A DNA stretch of 64,000 nucleotides. It comes from Haliscomenobacter hydrossis DSM 1100 (GTDB lineage: Bacteria; Bacteroidota; Bacteroidia; Chitinophagales; Saprospiraceae). Position numbers and translations under genes: made by a program. Location: positions 6,759,001 through 6,823,000 of the forward strand of contig NC_015510.1 of assembly GCF_000212735.1 (NCBI RefSeq). The letters run 5' to 3'. The notes beneath the pieces are model-generated. The model did not search any database. It was not told the origin of the DNA and saw nothing but the letters and a program-made list of their open reading frames with translations. Positions 55,155 to 64,000 of the stretch are shown here, in pieces (the stretch's first letter is position 1; the number at the start of each line of letters is the position of its first letter).

Positions 55155-55257
55155 GAAAGTGAAAAGTGAAAAACGAAAAGCGAAAAATGAAAAGCGAAAA
55201 GTGAAAAGCAAGTATTATTTTTTTGCTTTTCGTTTTTCGTTTTTCACTTTTCACTCT
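55155..55257. repeat. Tandem-repeat-armed palindrome, GAAAAG/CTTTTC type
   Basis: The left arm (55155-55210) has GTGAAAAGCGAAAAG-type words, the right arm (55222-55257) the complement. The right arm contains the last four codons and stop of the apbE gene (SEK-stop). The element also gives the exonuclease frame a spurious N-terminal extension. Confidence 0.88.
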
Positions 55258-56284
55258 TTTTAAATCCTGAAGTATACTTTACCAACATTTCACCTTTGGG
55301 GTCACCATAGATGAAATAGGCCTCCAAGTTAGGGAGAGATTCGATGAGTGCCAAACCTTTTTCCAAACCCATCACCATACAAACGGTGGCGTAAGCATCG
55401 GCGGTCATGGCATCGGGGGCGATTACCGTGGCACTCAAGAGGTTGCTGCGTTCGGGAAAACCCGTACGAGGATTGATGGTATGGCTGTATTTTTCCCCTT
55501 TGATGGAGTAGTATTTGCGGTAATTGCCAGAAGTGGCCAGGGCCTGATCCTGAAGGGGGACTGTCGTTTGAATGTCGGTAGTTTCCGCACCCTCTTTGGG
55601 TGTGGTGATGCCCACCACCCAATCCTCGCCTTGTGGGTTGGTGCCTTTGGCCAGCATTTCTCCTCCGATGTCGATCAGGTAGTTGTAGATCTGCATGGAT
55701 TCCAGCACTCGACCCAGTTCGTCCACCGCATAGCCGGGGGCAATGGCATTAAAATCCAGCTTGATACCGGGCACTTGTTTGCGTATGAGCACTTGCTCAC
55801 CACGGGTCGTCCAATTGAGTTTGGAAAAACCCACCAAAGTGAGCAGGGAATCAATTTTACTGCTGTCTACCTGAGTAAGGGGTTTTGACCCTGTATACCC
55901 AAACCCCCAATAATTCACCAGAGGTGCCACCGTAGGGTCAAAAGCTCCATTGCTGCTGCGGTAAATCTCGGCACTCTTGTTCAGGTTAGCCATAAAATGC
56001 CGGGCGCTGAGGGGTATAGACAAGTCGGTTTTGCTGGTCTGGTTAAAGTCCGAAATGAGCGAGGAATCGATGTAAGTAGACAGCTCGGCGTTCAACTCGA
56101 ACAAACTTTTTTCGATGGCAGGTTGAATATCCCGCTCCTGCTCATCCCGATAGGTGATGCGGTAATAAGTGCCCATGGTTTGACCCTCAATGTTGAGGTA
56201 AGGGGAGGCGTTGTCGGTTTTTTCGCGGGGATTGGTACAGGAAAAAAGTAGTGCCAAAAGACTTACTCCTATATAATGTCTCAT
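55244..56284 (-). CDS. apbE: FAD:protein FMN transferase (lipoprotein)
   Basis: 346 aa. Lipoprotein signal MRHYIGVSLLALLFSC. ApbE motifs: GQTMGTYYRITY, ISDFNQ, KLDFNAIAPGYAVDEL, LIDIGGEMLAKG, and the metal/FAD region GFPERSNLLSATVIAPDAMTADAYATVCMVMG (family hallmark, positions about 280-310). It attaches FMN through a phosphoester to Thr or Ser of secreted flavoproteins such as Nqr subunits. The stop codon lies in a repeat arm, giving the C-terminus SEK. The start is directly behind the DoxX stop (TAAATG). Confidence 0.92.
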   Translation of the reverse strand: MRHYIGVSLLALLFSCTNPREKTDNASPYLNIEGQTMGTYYRITYRDEQERDIQPAIEKSLFELNAELSTYIDSSLISDFNQTSKTDLSIPLSARHFMANLNKSAEIYRSSNGAFDPTVAPLVNYWGFGYTGSKPLTQVDSSKIDSLLTLVGFSKLNWTTRGEQVLIRKQVPGIKLDFNAIAPGYAVDELGRVLESMQIYNYLIDIGGEMLAKGTNPQGEDWVVGITTPKEGAETTDIQTTVPLQDQALATSGNYRKYYSIKGEKYSHTINPRTGFPERSNLLSATVIAPDAMTADAYATVCMVMGLEKGLALIESLPNLEAYFIYGDPKGEMLVKYTSGFKKSEK

Positions 56285-56689
56285 TTAGTCCATGGTTTTG
56301 CGGATTTGTGCATCCAATGAATACCAACCGGGGCCCATCACGAAAATAACTACGTAGGGCACAAGGTACGTAATGGCGTGTTCCCGTTCAACAAAGGGTT
56401 GTCCGGCATGGCCGTAAGTAATGGCCATGATCATATTGAAAATCAGTGGTATACAAGCGAGGCGGGTATACAAGCCCAGGGTAATCAAGGCAGCACAAAA
56501 TACTTCGGCAAAAACACTGAGTGCCAGCGTAACCTGATCGCCTAAGCCAAAAGGGTCGAGAAACTGCACCGGATTTTCGGTCAGGAGTTGCAAAAACTTA
56601 CTTTTGCCCCATAGCCCCATCATGAGTCCACCAAAGGCCAGTCGCAGCAAAAGCAGTGCTAAATCGTAATTTCTTCCACTTTTCATCAT
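56285..56689 (-). CDS. DoxX-family membrane protein
   Basis: 134 aa with four membrane segments. ALLLLRLAFGGLMMGLWGKS near the start and VFAEVFCAALITLGLYTRLA in the middle are characteristic of the DoxX/DUF417 group. Bacteroidota homologues often lie beside redox or quinone-related genes. It overlaps apbE in a stop-start arrangement and begins the minus-strand run that includes apbE, the exonuclease and the MbnP-MbnH genes. Confidence 0.85.
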   Translation of the reverse strand: MMKSGRNYDLALLLLRLAFGGLMMGLWGKSKFLQLLTENPVQFLDPFGLGDQVTLALSVFAEVFCAALITLGLYTRLACIPLIFNMIMAITYGHAGQPFVEREHAITYLVPYVVIFVMGPGWYSLDAQIRKTMD

Positions 56690-56783
56690 CCATTGTCTAT
56701 TTTTGACCCGCCTAAAATAAGGGTAAACCTAGTAAATTTTCAGCGTTGCCCATTTTTTGAGGCGATATATTTCAATTGTTCAC

Positions 56784-58361
56784 ATGCAACGAATACAAAT
56801 CAGCGACAAAATACTCTATTTCATGGCAGGTTTGCTGCTGCTGCTGGGGTATCTGCTCAACCTGGGGGTACAACCCTTGTACCTGGAGGAACCGCGGAGG
56901 ACCATCGTTGCCATGGAATTGCTGGAAAACCAAAACTTCTGGGTACCAACCCTCATCGGAGAATATTATTACAACAAACCGCCCCTGTACAATTGGCTCC
57001 TGATTGGTTTTGTCAAGTTGTTGGGTGGCTTTACGGAGTTCAACCTGCGCTTGCCTACCGTGTTGGCGTCTTTTGGGATCGCGGGATTGATGTATGCGGC
57101 GGTAAAACGGTATTGGCAAAATGCAATATTGGGTGTGCTGAGCGCCTTACTCTTTCTGACTGCGGCGGGGATTCTGCTGTTTTTTTCCATGTTGGCCGAG
57201 ATCGATCTTTTTTACGCCCTGATTGTCTTCAGCGGAATTTTGGCGATTTATCATTTTGGAGAAAAAGAACGCTATTGGCCCTTGTTTTTGTTGGTGTACC
57301 TGAGTTGTGGTTTGGGCGTTTTGACCAAGGGTTTGCCCTCTTTTGTGTTTACGGCGGTATCCTTGCTGGTCTATTTTGTGGACAAAAAACGCTTCAAGGT
57401 GCTGTTTTATCCGGCACATTTTGCAGGCATTGCCCTGCTGGGATTGATGTTGTACGCCTATTACAGCCAGTACGCCCAGTACCATGACCTGAGCCGGGTG
57501 TGGATGCGCATGCTCAGCGAATCGGGCGACCGCACGGTGGTGAGCAATTCCCTGGGCGATTTTGTCCAACACCTGCTGTTGTTTCCCTTGAATTGGATCG
57601 GGGATATGGCCCCGGCTAGTTTGCTGCTGGTTTTTCTGCTGCGCAAAGATTGGAGGGACTTGTTGCTGAAACAAAACAGCTTTATCCGTTTTTGTACCCT
57701 GTTGTTGTTTTTCAATGCGCTGCCTTACTGGATTTCACCCGGAACGCGCATGCGTTATGTGTATATGTTGTATCCTTTGGCCTGTATGCTCATGGCCTGG
57801 GTGTACAGCCAGCGCGCAACAGCACCCGCATGGACTATGCGGGTATTTCGCCTGATGGCCCTGATCCTGTTGGGCGCATTTGGCCTGGGTGCATTGGCTT
57901 TGCCCTGGATTCCTGACTTGCAATTCATGCAATCGACTACTTTTGGGTTGGCGATTGCCTCGGCAGTAGCGATTGGATGTTGTTTTTGGACATGTTTGCG
58001 CAAACCCCAATTTGCCTTGCCGCTTTTGTTGATCGGCTTTGCAGTGGTCCGTTTGGTATTTGACAGCACCGTTTTGCCCCAGCGGGATCACGAAAGTGGA
58101 GGTCAGCGGAATAGGGCTTTGGCGGCACGCATCGATAAAATTGTGGGTGATGCCCCTTTGTATACCGCCTATCAGGAAAAAGTGGTGGCGTATACGACCA
58201 TTGTGTATGTAAACCGACTGCGCAAACGGGTTGTCAAACGCAAGGATCAATTGTTGGAAGGCGCGTATTATCTGGTTCCACTAAAACGTGCGCCCAAAAA
58301 TGCTAGGATCTTGCTGACTACAGAATATGACGATAAAATTAAAGCATTGATTAAATTATGA
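56784..58361 (+). CDS. ArnT/GT39-like membrane glycosyltransferase
   Basis: 525 aa from the ATG at 56784 (MQRIQISDKILYFMAG). About ten to twelve membrane helices. The N-terminal loop EEPRRTIVAMELLENQNFWV is diagnostic of the GT39/ArnT family, with acidic residues near the lipid-linked sugar site. GVLTKGLPSFVFTAVSLLVY is another family segment. It transfers a sugar from a polyprenyl carrier on the periplasmic side. The stop overlaps the FkbM methyltransferase start by 4 bases. It begins a plus-strand glycan cluster. Confidence 0.85.
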   Translation: MQRIQISDKILYFMAGLLLLLGYLLNLGVQPLYLEEPRRTIVAMELLENQNFWVPTLIGEYYYNKPPLYNWLLIGFVKLLGGFTEFNLRLPTVLASFGIAGLMYAAVKRYWQNAILGVLSALLFLTAAGILLFFSMLAEIDLFYALIVFSGILAIYHFGEKERYWPLFLLVYLSCGLGVLTKGLPSFVFTAVSLLVYFVDKKRFKVLFYPAHFAGIALLGLMLYAYYSQYAQYHDLSRVWMRMLSESGDRTVVSNSLGDFVQHLLLFPLNWIGDMAPASLLLVFLLRKDWRDLLLKQNSFIRFCTLLLFFNALPYWISPGTRMRYVYMLYPLACMLMAWVYSQRATAPAWTMRVFRLMALILLGAFGLGALALPWIPDLQFMQSTTFGLAIASAVAIGCCFWTCLRKPQFALPLLLIGFAVVRLVFDSTVLPQRDHESGGQRNRALAARIDKIVGDAPLYTAYQEKVVAYTTIVYVNRLRKRVVKRKDQLLEGAYYLVPLKRAPKNARILLTTEYDDKIKALIKL

Positions 58362-59077
58362 AAAACATCATCAAGCAACTCATTAAAAAACTGCCCATTG
58401 CTTTTACCCAAAACCAGCGCTACGATCGCCAGACGCGCGCGGTGATTCAAAAGGTATGTAAGTCAGATAGCAACTGTATTGACGTGGGTTGCCACAAAGG
58501 GGAAGTGTTGGACGTGATGGTGCAGTATGCTCCTCATGGAAAACACCTGGGGTTTGAACCGATCCCCGGCTTGTATCAAGCTTTGGAAAAAAAATACCAA
58601 AACAGCAATTGCCGCATCTTGGATTTTGCCTTGAGCAACCAGACGGGTGAAGCTACCTTTAATTACGTAGTCTCCAATCCTTCCTATAGCGGCTTACAAA
58701 AAAGGAAATACGACCGCGCCGAGGAACAAGACACCTCCATCACTGTGCGTACCGCCCGTTTGGATGAGGTGTTGAACCCGGCGCAAGCGGTCGATTTGAT
58801 CAAAATAGACGTAGAAGGGGGTGAAATGCTGGTTTTGGAAGGAGCGCGGGAAACCTTGCTCAAACAGCGGCCTGTGGTACTTTTTGAACATGGCCTGGGT
58901 GCTTCGGACTATTACGGTGCCGGGCCAGCGCAAGTATTTGCTTATTTTGAGGAATGTGGTTATGCGATCAATACCATGAAGGCCTGGTTGAAAGGCCAAA
59001 AAGCGTTGGATCAGGCCGAGTTTGAGCGGCAATTTTTTCAAAAATTGAATTATTTCTTCATTGCGTATCCCCGATGA
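58358..59077 (+). CDS. FkbM-family methyltransferase
   Basis: 239 aa. SNCIDVGCHKGEVLDVM is the SAM motif, then LGFEPIPGLYQALEKKY, and VDLIKIDVEGGEMLVLEGA is the FkbM hallmark. It probably O-methylates a sugar or lipid in the glycan made by its neighbours. It is coupled to the GT39 gene by ATGA overlap. Confidence 0.9.
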   Translation: MKNIIKQLIKKLPIAFTQNQRYDRQTRAVIQKVCKSDSNCIDVGCHKGEVLDVMVQYAPHGKHLGFEPIPGLYQALEKKYQNSNCRILDFALSNQTGEATFNYVVSNPSYSGLQKRKYDRAEEQDTSITVRTARLDEVLNPAQAVDLIKIDVEGGEMLVLEGARETLLKQRPVVLFEHGLGASDYYGAGPAQVFAYFEECGYAINTMKAWLKGQKALDQAEFERQFFQKLNYFFIAYPR

Positions 59078-59115
59078 ACCGGAAAAATAACCCTAATTTT
59101 ACCTGAAAACAAAGC

Positions 59116-60933
59116 ATGCATCTGCCTAAGTCCCTGCTCAGTCTGCTTATTTGTTGGGCTTTGCTTTTTTCTGCCCTCTTTTTCTATTTTCCCAAGTGGA
59201 AAAATAGTTATACCGAAGCCACCATCAGTTGGGACGTATCGGGCTATTATTATTACCTGCCAGCCGCGTTTATTTACAAAGACCTCAAACACCTGAGCTT
59301 TAAAGATCAGATTCAGCAGCAGTACCACCCCTCCGGAGATTTCCAGCAGGCATTTGTGCACACCAATGGCAATTACGTGTTCAAATATTCCTGCGGACAA
59401 GCCTTATTGTATACACCATTCTTTTTTATTGCCCACGCTTATGCTTCGATGAGTGACCAATTTCCGGCGGATGGCTTTTCGTTGCCGTACCAATTCATGA
59501 TTGGGTTTGGGAGTTTGTTGGTGGCCTTTTTGGGCTTATTCGTCCTGCGTTGGGTTTTGTTGAAGTTTTTTTCTGATCAAACTACCGCGCTCACCTTAAT
59601 CTTGTTGGTTTTTGGCACCAACTACCTGGAGTATGCCAGCATTACCGGCGCAATGAGCCACAATTATCTGTTCACCTTGTACTGCATTTTGCTGTCACTA
59701 ACCATTGGTTTTTACGAAAAACCTTCGGCTTTAAAAGCAGTAGGGATTGGTTTGGTGATTGGTTTTGCAGCCCTGGTGCGGCCCACCGAGATCATTTGTG
59801 CTTTGATCCCGGTATTGTGGGGATTACAAACGCCACTAAAGGCATCGCTGGCGGAGAAGCTGGCTTTTTTCAAAAAAAATGCGCTGCTGTTGTCTTTGGC
59901 CGTATTGACTTGTGGACTCGTGGGCTCCTTGCAATTGATTTATTGGAAGGCGGTGGCAGGGGACTGGATTGTGTACAGTTATCAGGATCAGGGATTTAGT
60001 TGGTTGCGGCCCCATTTGTTCAATGGCTTGTTGAGTTACCGCAGTGGCTGGTTGCTGTACACGCCGATGATGATTTTCGCACTCATTGGTTTCAAACATT
60101 TGTCCAAACACTGGAACTCCCTTTACCTGAGCCTGCTCATTTACACGGCTTTGTTCATTTACATCACTTTTGCCTGGGACATTTGGTGGTACGGCGGCAG
60201 TTTGGGGCAGCGGGCCATGGTGCAAGCTTATCCGGTGTTGGCCTTTCCACTGGCTGCTTTTGTAGATTCAGCTTTAAAAACCAAAATTTGGAAATACATT
60301 TTTGGATTCATTGCGCTCCTCTTCATCTACCTCAACCTGTGGTGGACACATCAAGCCCACTGGGGTGGATTGTTCATGGTGGAGCAAATGAATCGAGCGT
60401 ATTTCTGGGATGTACTGGGGCGGTTTAAGGAGCCCGGCGGGGAGTCCTTGAAATTGCTGGACACCAATGAACCCGGCTTTTATGGGGTACGTAAAAATGT
60501 GCGGGAATTGCTGTACGAAGATTTTGAAAAAGACACCAGTACTGCCATTTGTGAAGTCCCGGTCATTGAAGGCCAAAAAAGCGGCTGTTTGGACGCCAAT
60601 CGGCAAAATTTGCCGATGTATTCCGTGCCACTCGCTACGGGTGATGCCGGATGGGTCAGGGCCAGCGGGGTTTTCCGCTGCCGCAATAAAGAATGGACTG
60701 TCTGGTTGGGTGCACAATTCCAGCTGTTTTTTTACAATGGCGATGAAATCCTCAAAACTGAACAAATCAGGGTGTATCGCTTTTTGAACGATGGCGAAAC
60801 CAAATCTTTATTTTTTGACATCAAGACCCCCAAGGCAACTTTTGACCGGGTTGGCGTATCCGTTTGGAATGGGGGAGGAGTGCTGCCACTGGCAGTGGAC
60901 CAATTGAAAATCGAAGCTTTTGACGAACAATAA
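59116..60933 (+). CDS. Multi-pass membrane glycosyltransferase-like protein
   Basis: 605 aa. About ten membrane helices from residue 8, followed by a soluble C-terminal domain of about 180 residues that looks beta-rich ([36 protein letters not shown]). The helical core resembles the GT-C/PMT-like group ([37 protein letters not shown]), but no catalytic signature is certain. It is likely a lipid-linked sugar transferase with a carbohydrate-binding tail. It is followed closely by a GT2 gene. Confidence 0.75.
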   Translation: MHLPKSLLSLLICWALLFSALFFYFPKWKNSYTEATISWDVSGYYYYLPAAFIYKDLKHLSFKDQIQQQYHPSGDFQQAFVHTNGNYVFKYSCGQALLYTPFFFIAHAYASMSDQFPADGFSLPYQFMIGFGSLLVAFLGLFVLRWVLLKFFSDQTTALTLILLVFGTNYLEYASITGAMSHNYLFTLYCILLSLTIGFYEKPSALKAVGIGLVIGFAALVRPTEIICALIPVLWGLQTPLKASLAEKLAFFKKNALLLSLAVLTCGLVGSLQLIYWKAVAGDWIVYSYQDQGFSWLRPHLFNGLLSYRSGWLLYTPMMIFALIGFKHLSKHWNSLYLSLLIYTALFIYITFAWDIWWYGGSLGQRAMVQAYPVLAFPLAAFVDSALKTKIWKYIFGFIALLFIYLNLWWTHQAHWGGLFMVEQMNRAYFWDVLGRFKEPGGESLKLLDTNEPGFYGVRKNVRELLYEDFEKDTSTAICEVPVIEGQKSGCLDANRQNLPMYSVPLATGDAGWVRASGVFRCRNKEWTVWLGAQFQLFFYNGDEILKTEQIRVYRFLNDGETKSLFFDIKTPKATFDRVGVSVWNGGGVLPLAVDQLKIEAFDEQ

Positions 60934-60940
60934 ACCAGGA

Positions 60941-61663
60941 ATGATTCAAAAACTGTCTATTGTGGTTCCTGCTTACAATGAGGGGCGAACCATTCATTTG
61001 ATTCTTGAAAAAATTGCCGCGGTCAAGTTGGTCAACGACATCGAAAAAGAAGTAATTCTGGTGAATGATTGTTCGAAAGATGATACCGAAGCTGCCGTTT
61101 TTCGCTTCATGGCGGAGCACCCCGAACTCAACCTGCAATACCATCAACACGCGGTCAATGCAGGCAAAGGCGCGGCCTTACATACGGGCATTGGCAAGGC
61201 TACTGGTGAATACCTGATCATTCAGGACGCCGATCTGGAGTATGACCCCGACGAGTACAATCACTTGTTGGTGCCCATTATCAAAGGCTTTGCGGATGTT
61301 GTTTACGGTTCGCGGTTTATGGGCAGCAACCCACACCGCATTTTGTTTTTTTGGCACTCGATCGGGAATAAATTCCTTACCTTTCTCTCCAATTTTTTTA
61401 CCAATTTGAACCTGACCGACATGGAGACCTGTTACAAACTCTTTGATACCCAGCAAGTACAAAGTTTGAATCTGGTCGAAAAACGTTTTGGTTTTGAGCC
61501 CGAAGTAACCGCAAAAATTGCCCGCATCAAAGGCATCCGCATTTACGAAGTGGGGATCTCTTATTACGGGCGTACGTATGAGGAGGGCAAAAAAATTGGC
61601 TGGAGAGATGGCGTGAGGGCCATTTATTGCATTTTGAAATATGGGCTGTTTAGAGCTAAGTGA
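60941..61663 (+). CDS. GT2-family glycosyltransferase (dolichyl-phosphate mannosyltransferase-like)
   Basis: 240 aa from the ATG at 60941. [20 protein letters not shown] is the nucleotide-sugar binding start, [13 protein letters not shown] the donor site, [12 protein letters not shown] the next motif, and [14 protein letters not shown] the metal-binding DxD. It is of the DPM1/Gtf type that makes polyprenyl-phosphate sugars, the donor needed by the GT39-like neighbours. It ends before a GAGGTTGAG-type palindrome. Confidence 0.9.
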   Translation: MIQKLSIVVPAYNEGRTIHLILEKIAAVKLVNDIEKEVILVNDCSKDDTEAAVFRFMAEHPELNLQYHQHAVNAGKGAALHTGIGKATGEYLIIQDADLEYDPDEYNHLLVPIIKGFADVVYGSRFMGSNPHRILFFWHSIGNKFLTFLSNFFTNLNLTDMETCYKLFDTQQVQSLNLVEKRFGFEPEVTAKIARIKGIRIYEVGISYYGRTYEEGKKIGWRDGVRAIYCILKYGLFRAK

Positions 61664-61848
61664 GTTGAGGAGGTTGAGGAGGTTGAGGAGGTTGAGAAGG
61701 TTGAGGCTACCGCGAGCGACAAACCAAAGCGACATAGTTGTCTTGTCAAAATCTGACTTTTTTAATCTTTAATTTATGAGAAATTTATGTCAAAATCTCG
61801 CATAATGCCGCTCGCGGTAGCCTCAACCTCCTCAACTTTCTCAACCTC
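61662..61848. repeat. Palindrome with GAGGTTGAG tandem arms
   Basis: The left arm (61662-61718) repeats GGAGGTTGA five times and ends in GGCTACCGCGAGCG. The right arm (61809-61848) starts CGCTCGCGGTAGCC and has CTCAACCTC words. The 90-base centre contains two GTCAAAATCT words. It stands between the GT2 and lipoprotein genes, directly at the GT2 stop. Confidence 0.88.
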
Positions 61849-61863
61849 ATAAACTAAATAATC

Positions 61864-62379
61864 ATGAAATCAACCTTTACAATTACATTCGCCTTGCTCA
61901 TCCTTGGGTTTGCCTGTAAAAAGGAAGCAAAAACGCTGGGCGAGTTTACCTTTTTTAACGATTTTGAAAGCCAATTTGGCTACAATCCCAACGTGGCCCT
62001 GGGCAAAAGCCACAGCGGCAGGGCCTTTTTTAAACTGGACGCCAATACGGAGTTCAGCCCGGCCTTCATCCATCAATTTAAAAACATTGCCAATCGGGGA
62101 TTCTCCAAAGTCAAGTTCACAGCGTATGTGCTCATGCCCGACCCCAACAATCTCGGCGCTTTGGTGATCCAAGTATGGGACCCTTCGAACCAGCCGATTA
62201 AGGTGGAGCAAAAAAACTTTACGGCCAAAGATGCAGGTACCAATCGCTGGGTAGAACTATCGCTCGAATTGCCCCTAGCGGGTTTGTATACTCCTGAAAA
62301 TCAAGTCCGCTGTTTTGTGCACAACCCTGGTTTTCAGAATTTTTACGTGGATGACTTCACGGTAGAATTCGTCCAATAA
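61864..62379 (+). CDS. Hypothetical lipoprotein
   Basis: 171 aa. Lipoprotein signal MKSTFTITFALLILGFAC, lipid Cys at 18. The mature protein (GEFTFFNDFESQFGYNPNVA, AFFKLDANTEFSP, RWVELSLELPLAG, FVHNPGFQNFYVDDFTVEFV) reads as a beta-sandwich like a carbohydrate-binding module. The FYVDDF end is typical of such folds. It is part of the glycan cluster; a role in surface polysaccharide is inferred. Confidence 0.75.
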   Translation: MKSTFTITFALLILGFACKKEAKTLGEFTFFNDFESQFGYNPNVALGKSHSGRAFFKLDANTEFSPAFIHQFKNIANRGFSKVKFTAYVLMPDPNNLGALVIQVWDPSNQPIKVEQKNFTAKDAGTNRWVELSLELPLAGLYTPENQVRCFVHNPGFQNFYVDDFTVEFVQ

Positions 62380-62396
62380 TTCCAATCGACATTTTT

Positions 62397-64000
62397 ATGA
62401 CCCAACATCAACGATACGGACTGCTGGTTATCACTTTACTTTCGATCATCGCCTTGTTCTTTCATTACAGGCCATACCTCACTGATCCAGGCAATAGCTT
62501 TTTTAACCTGTATGGCGATGGGTTCAAAAACTACTATACCGTATATTACCACGTCAAACACGACAAAAATTACACGCATTTTGACGGGATGAATTATCCG
62601 CACGGCGATCACGTGATGTTTACCGATGGGCAGCCTGCGCTGGCCAATACCCTAAAATTCATCAGCCAGAATATCGTCGACATTTCGGATCACACCATTG
62701 CGATCATGAATTTGGCGATCATCTTTTCGTTTTTGTTGTGCGCTATATTTCTGTATTTGATCCTGGTGCGCCTGCAAGTGGCACCCTGGTTTGCCGTGTT
62801 GGCGGCATTGGGGATCATGTTGATGTCTCCGCAGCATTTCCGGCCCATTGGGCACTACGCCTTGTCTTATGGTTTTGTGATTCCCTTAATTATCTACTTG
62901 TTGCTGCGGTTTGAAGAAAAACCATCTGTTAAACTCAGTGCTTTGATCGGGGTATTGATCTGGATTTTTGGCTTGTTGCACATGTACTTTCTGGCCATCG
63001 TGGGTATGTTGATTGGCTGGTATTTTTTGTTTTCTTTTTTGCAAAAAAGGACTTTGCAGGAAGCCCTTACATTGGGTATGCACTACGCCATTCAGGTCGT
63101 TTTGCCATTTGTGCTGATCCAGCTTTGGATCAACAGTTCCGATGTGATCGCCGATCGCCCTAAAACGCCCAGTGGATTTCTGGATTATCGTGCCCATTGG
63201 GAAGGCATCGTCACGGCTGTGCATGTACCTTACTGGGGCTGGGTGGATAAAAACCTGATCGACATCCGCAACATGACTTTCGAAAGTGAGATCTACATCG
63301 GCATTGTGGGCGTGATTGGGTTTTTGTGTTTTTGGCCCCTTTTGCTGCGCAAAAAGGCATTTCCAGTGGAGGAGGGAGCCGCGCCGCGCTTTTTGAGTCG
63401 TTTGTTTCCGGCTATTTCGATCATGTTGTTGATTTCCCTGGGCTTGCCTTTTGTTCTGCCGGGCATGAAATTTCTAATCGACTACCTGGGGCCGTTCCGG
63501 CAGTTTAGGGGACAAGGTCGGTTTGCCTGGGCTTTTTATTATGGTTGGGGCATCATGTTGTGGTACCTGATTTACCAGCGCATCCCGCTTTGGAAACAAA
63601 ACCGACGTGTATGGTTGCTGGGCCTGGCGTTATTGGTACTTGCGGCGGAGTCGTATTTTATGTCGGCAGCTTCGTTTTTGAAACCCTACAAAGATGAAGC
63701 CCATTACAACAAACAAAAATTTGAATCCGGGCCGGGCTTTTGGTTCAAAGACATCAACCTGTTGGATTACCAGGCCATTTTGCCAATGCCCTATTTTCAT
63801 ACTGGTTCGGAGAATTTTGTGGTGGATGCCCAGAGAGACGCCGTTCGCTTCGGGGTGATGGGCGGTTGGCACTACGGGATGCAAAATTTAGGTGTTAATC
63901 TTAGCCGCACTTCGATATCCCAGACCCTCAAACTGATTCCCCTGGATTACCTTCCGTATCGGCCTTATGCCTTTCTGGAAGACCTACCCAATGATAAACC
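62397..64000 (+). CDS. Large multi-pass membrane protein (GT-C-like), 3'-truncated
   Basis: The frame is open from the ATG at 62397 (MTQHQRYGLLVITLLSIIAL) to the end of the window, about 534 codons, with no stop, so the gene continues. About ten membrane helices can be seen, with a first periplasmic loop (PYLTDPGNSFFNLYGDGFKN) rich in Asp, Tyr and His as in GT-C transferases. The motif FDGMNYPHGDHVMFTDGQPA is a conserved loop of this type of unnamed Bacteroidota membrane protein. It is the last visible gene of the glycan cluster. The substrate is unknown. Confidence 0.8.
   Translation, partial: MTQHQRYGLLVITLLSIIALFFHYRPYLTDPGNSFFNLYGDGFKNYYTVYYHVKHDKNYTHFDGMNYPHGDHVMFTDGQPALANTLKFISQNIVDISDHTIAIMNLAIIFSFLLCAIFLYLILVRLQVAPWFAVLAALGIMLMSPQHFRPIGHYALSYGFVIPLIIYLLLRFEEKPSVKLSALIGVLIWIFGLLHMYFLAIVGMLIGWYFLFSFLQKRTLQEALTLGMHYAIQVVLPFVLIQLWINSSDVIADRPKTPSGFLDYRAHWEGIVTAVHVPYWGWVDKNLIDIRNMTFESEIYIGIVGVIGFLCFWPLLLRKKAFPVEEGAAPRFLSRLFPAISIMLLISLGLPFVLPGMKFLIDYLGPFRQFRGQGRFAWAFYYGWGIMLWYLIYQRIPLWKQNRRVWLLGLALLVLAAESYFMSAASFLKPYKDEAHYNKQKFESGPGFWFKDINLLDYQAILPMPYFHTGSENFVVDAQRDAVRFGVMGGWHYGMQNLGVNLSRTSISQTLKLIPLDYLPYRPYAFLEDLPNDK

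Noticed and set aside
55150..55254. N-terminal extension of the exonuclease
   Set aside because: It translates the GAAAAG repeat; the exonuclease fold starts at the ATG at 55149.

Overview
The window looks like chromosomal DNA of a Bacteroidota bacterium, most likely a Saprospiria relative of Haliscomenobacter or Lewinella. Supporting features are a SusD C-terminus, type A and type B T9SS sorting domains, SprB-type repeats, BshC (bacillithiol synthesis), Bacteroidota-style TAnnTTTG promoter boxes, and lipoproteins with short signal peptides. The genus is inferred, not proven. No rRNA, tRNA or CRISPR array was recognised.

Layout. 1-4.5 kb: sugar-utilisation genes (SusD end, ROK regulator, AGE-family epimerase, GHL10 glycosidase). 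4.5-6.5 kb: small accessory genes, including a frameshifted fragment of a DUF4240 gene. 6.6-10 kb: bshC and glpK, divergent. 10.1-11.8 kb: an insertion sequence abutting a palindromic MITE-like element. 11.8-15 kb: an MbnP, MbnH and YHYH-protein cluster. 15.1-19.8 kb: arsM, AlkD-like glycosylase, two methyltransferases, APC permease. 19.8-23.3 kb: Fic protein, CPBP protease, S10 peptidase. 23.4-27.8 kb: a two-gene soluble NAD-dependent formate dehydrogenase (fused gamma-beta subunit plus molybdenum alpha subunit). 28.5-31.3 kb: pyruvate phosphate dikinase. 31.4-38.1 kb: small proteins, an SDR and acyl-CoA ligase pair, and a flavin-reductase and FAD-oxidoreductase pair. 38.6-40.5 kb: a caspase-FGE fusion that resembles a diversity-generating-retroelement target. 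41.2-49 kb: two large repeat-rich T9SS surface proteins that face each other. 49.9-56.7 kb: a minus-strand run with DoxX, ApbE, exonuclease, two MbnP and two MbnH proteins. 56.8-64 kb: a plus-strand run of membrane glycosyltransferases, an FkbM methyltransferase, a GT2 and a lipoprotein, ending in a membrane-protein gene cut by the window edge.

Two themes stand out. First, copper/haem-linked MbnP-MbnH pairs occur at two separate loci (three MbnP-like and three MbnH-like proteins) with no recognisable methanobactin genes. Second, many gene junctions carry a long inverted repeat whose arms are built from short tandem repeats. The repeated words differ between loci but the architecture is the same. 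In several places these elements supply the stop codon or N-terminal codons of the neighbouring gene.
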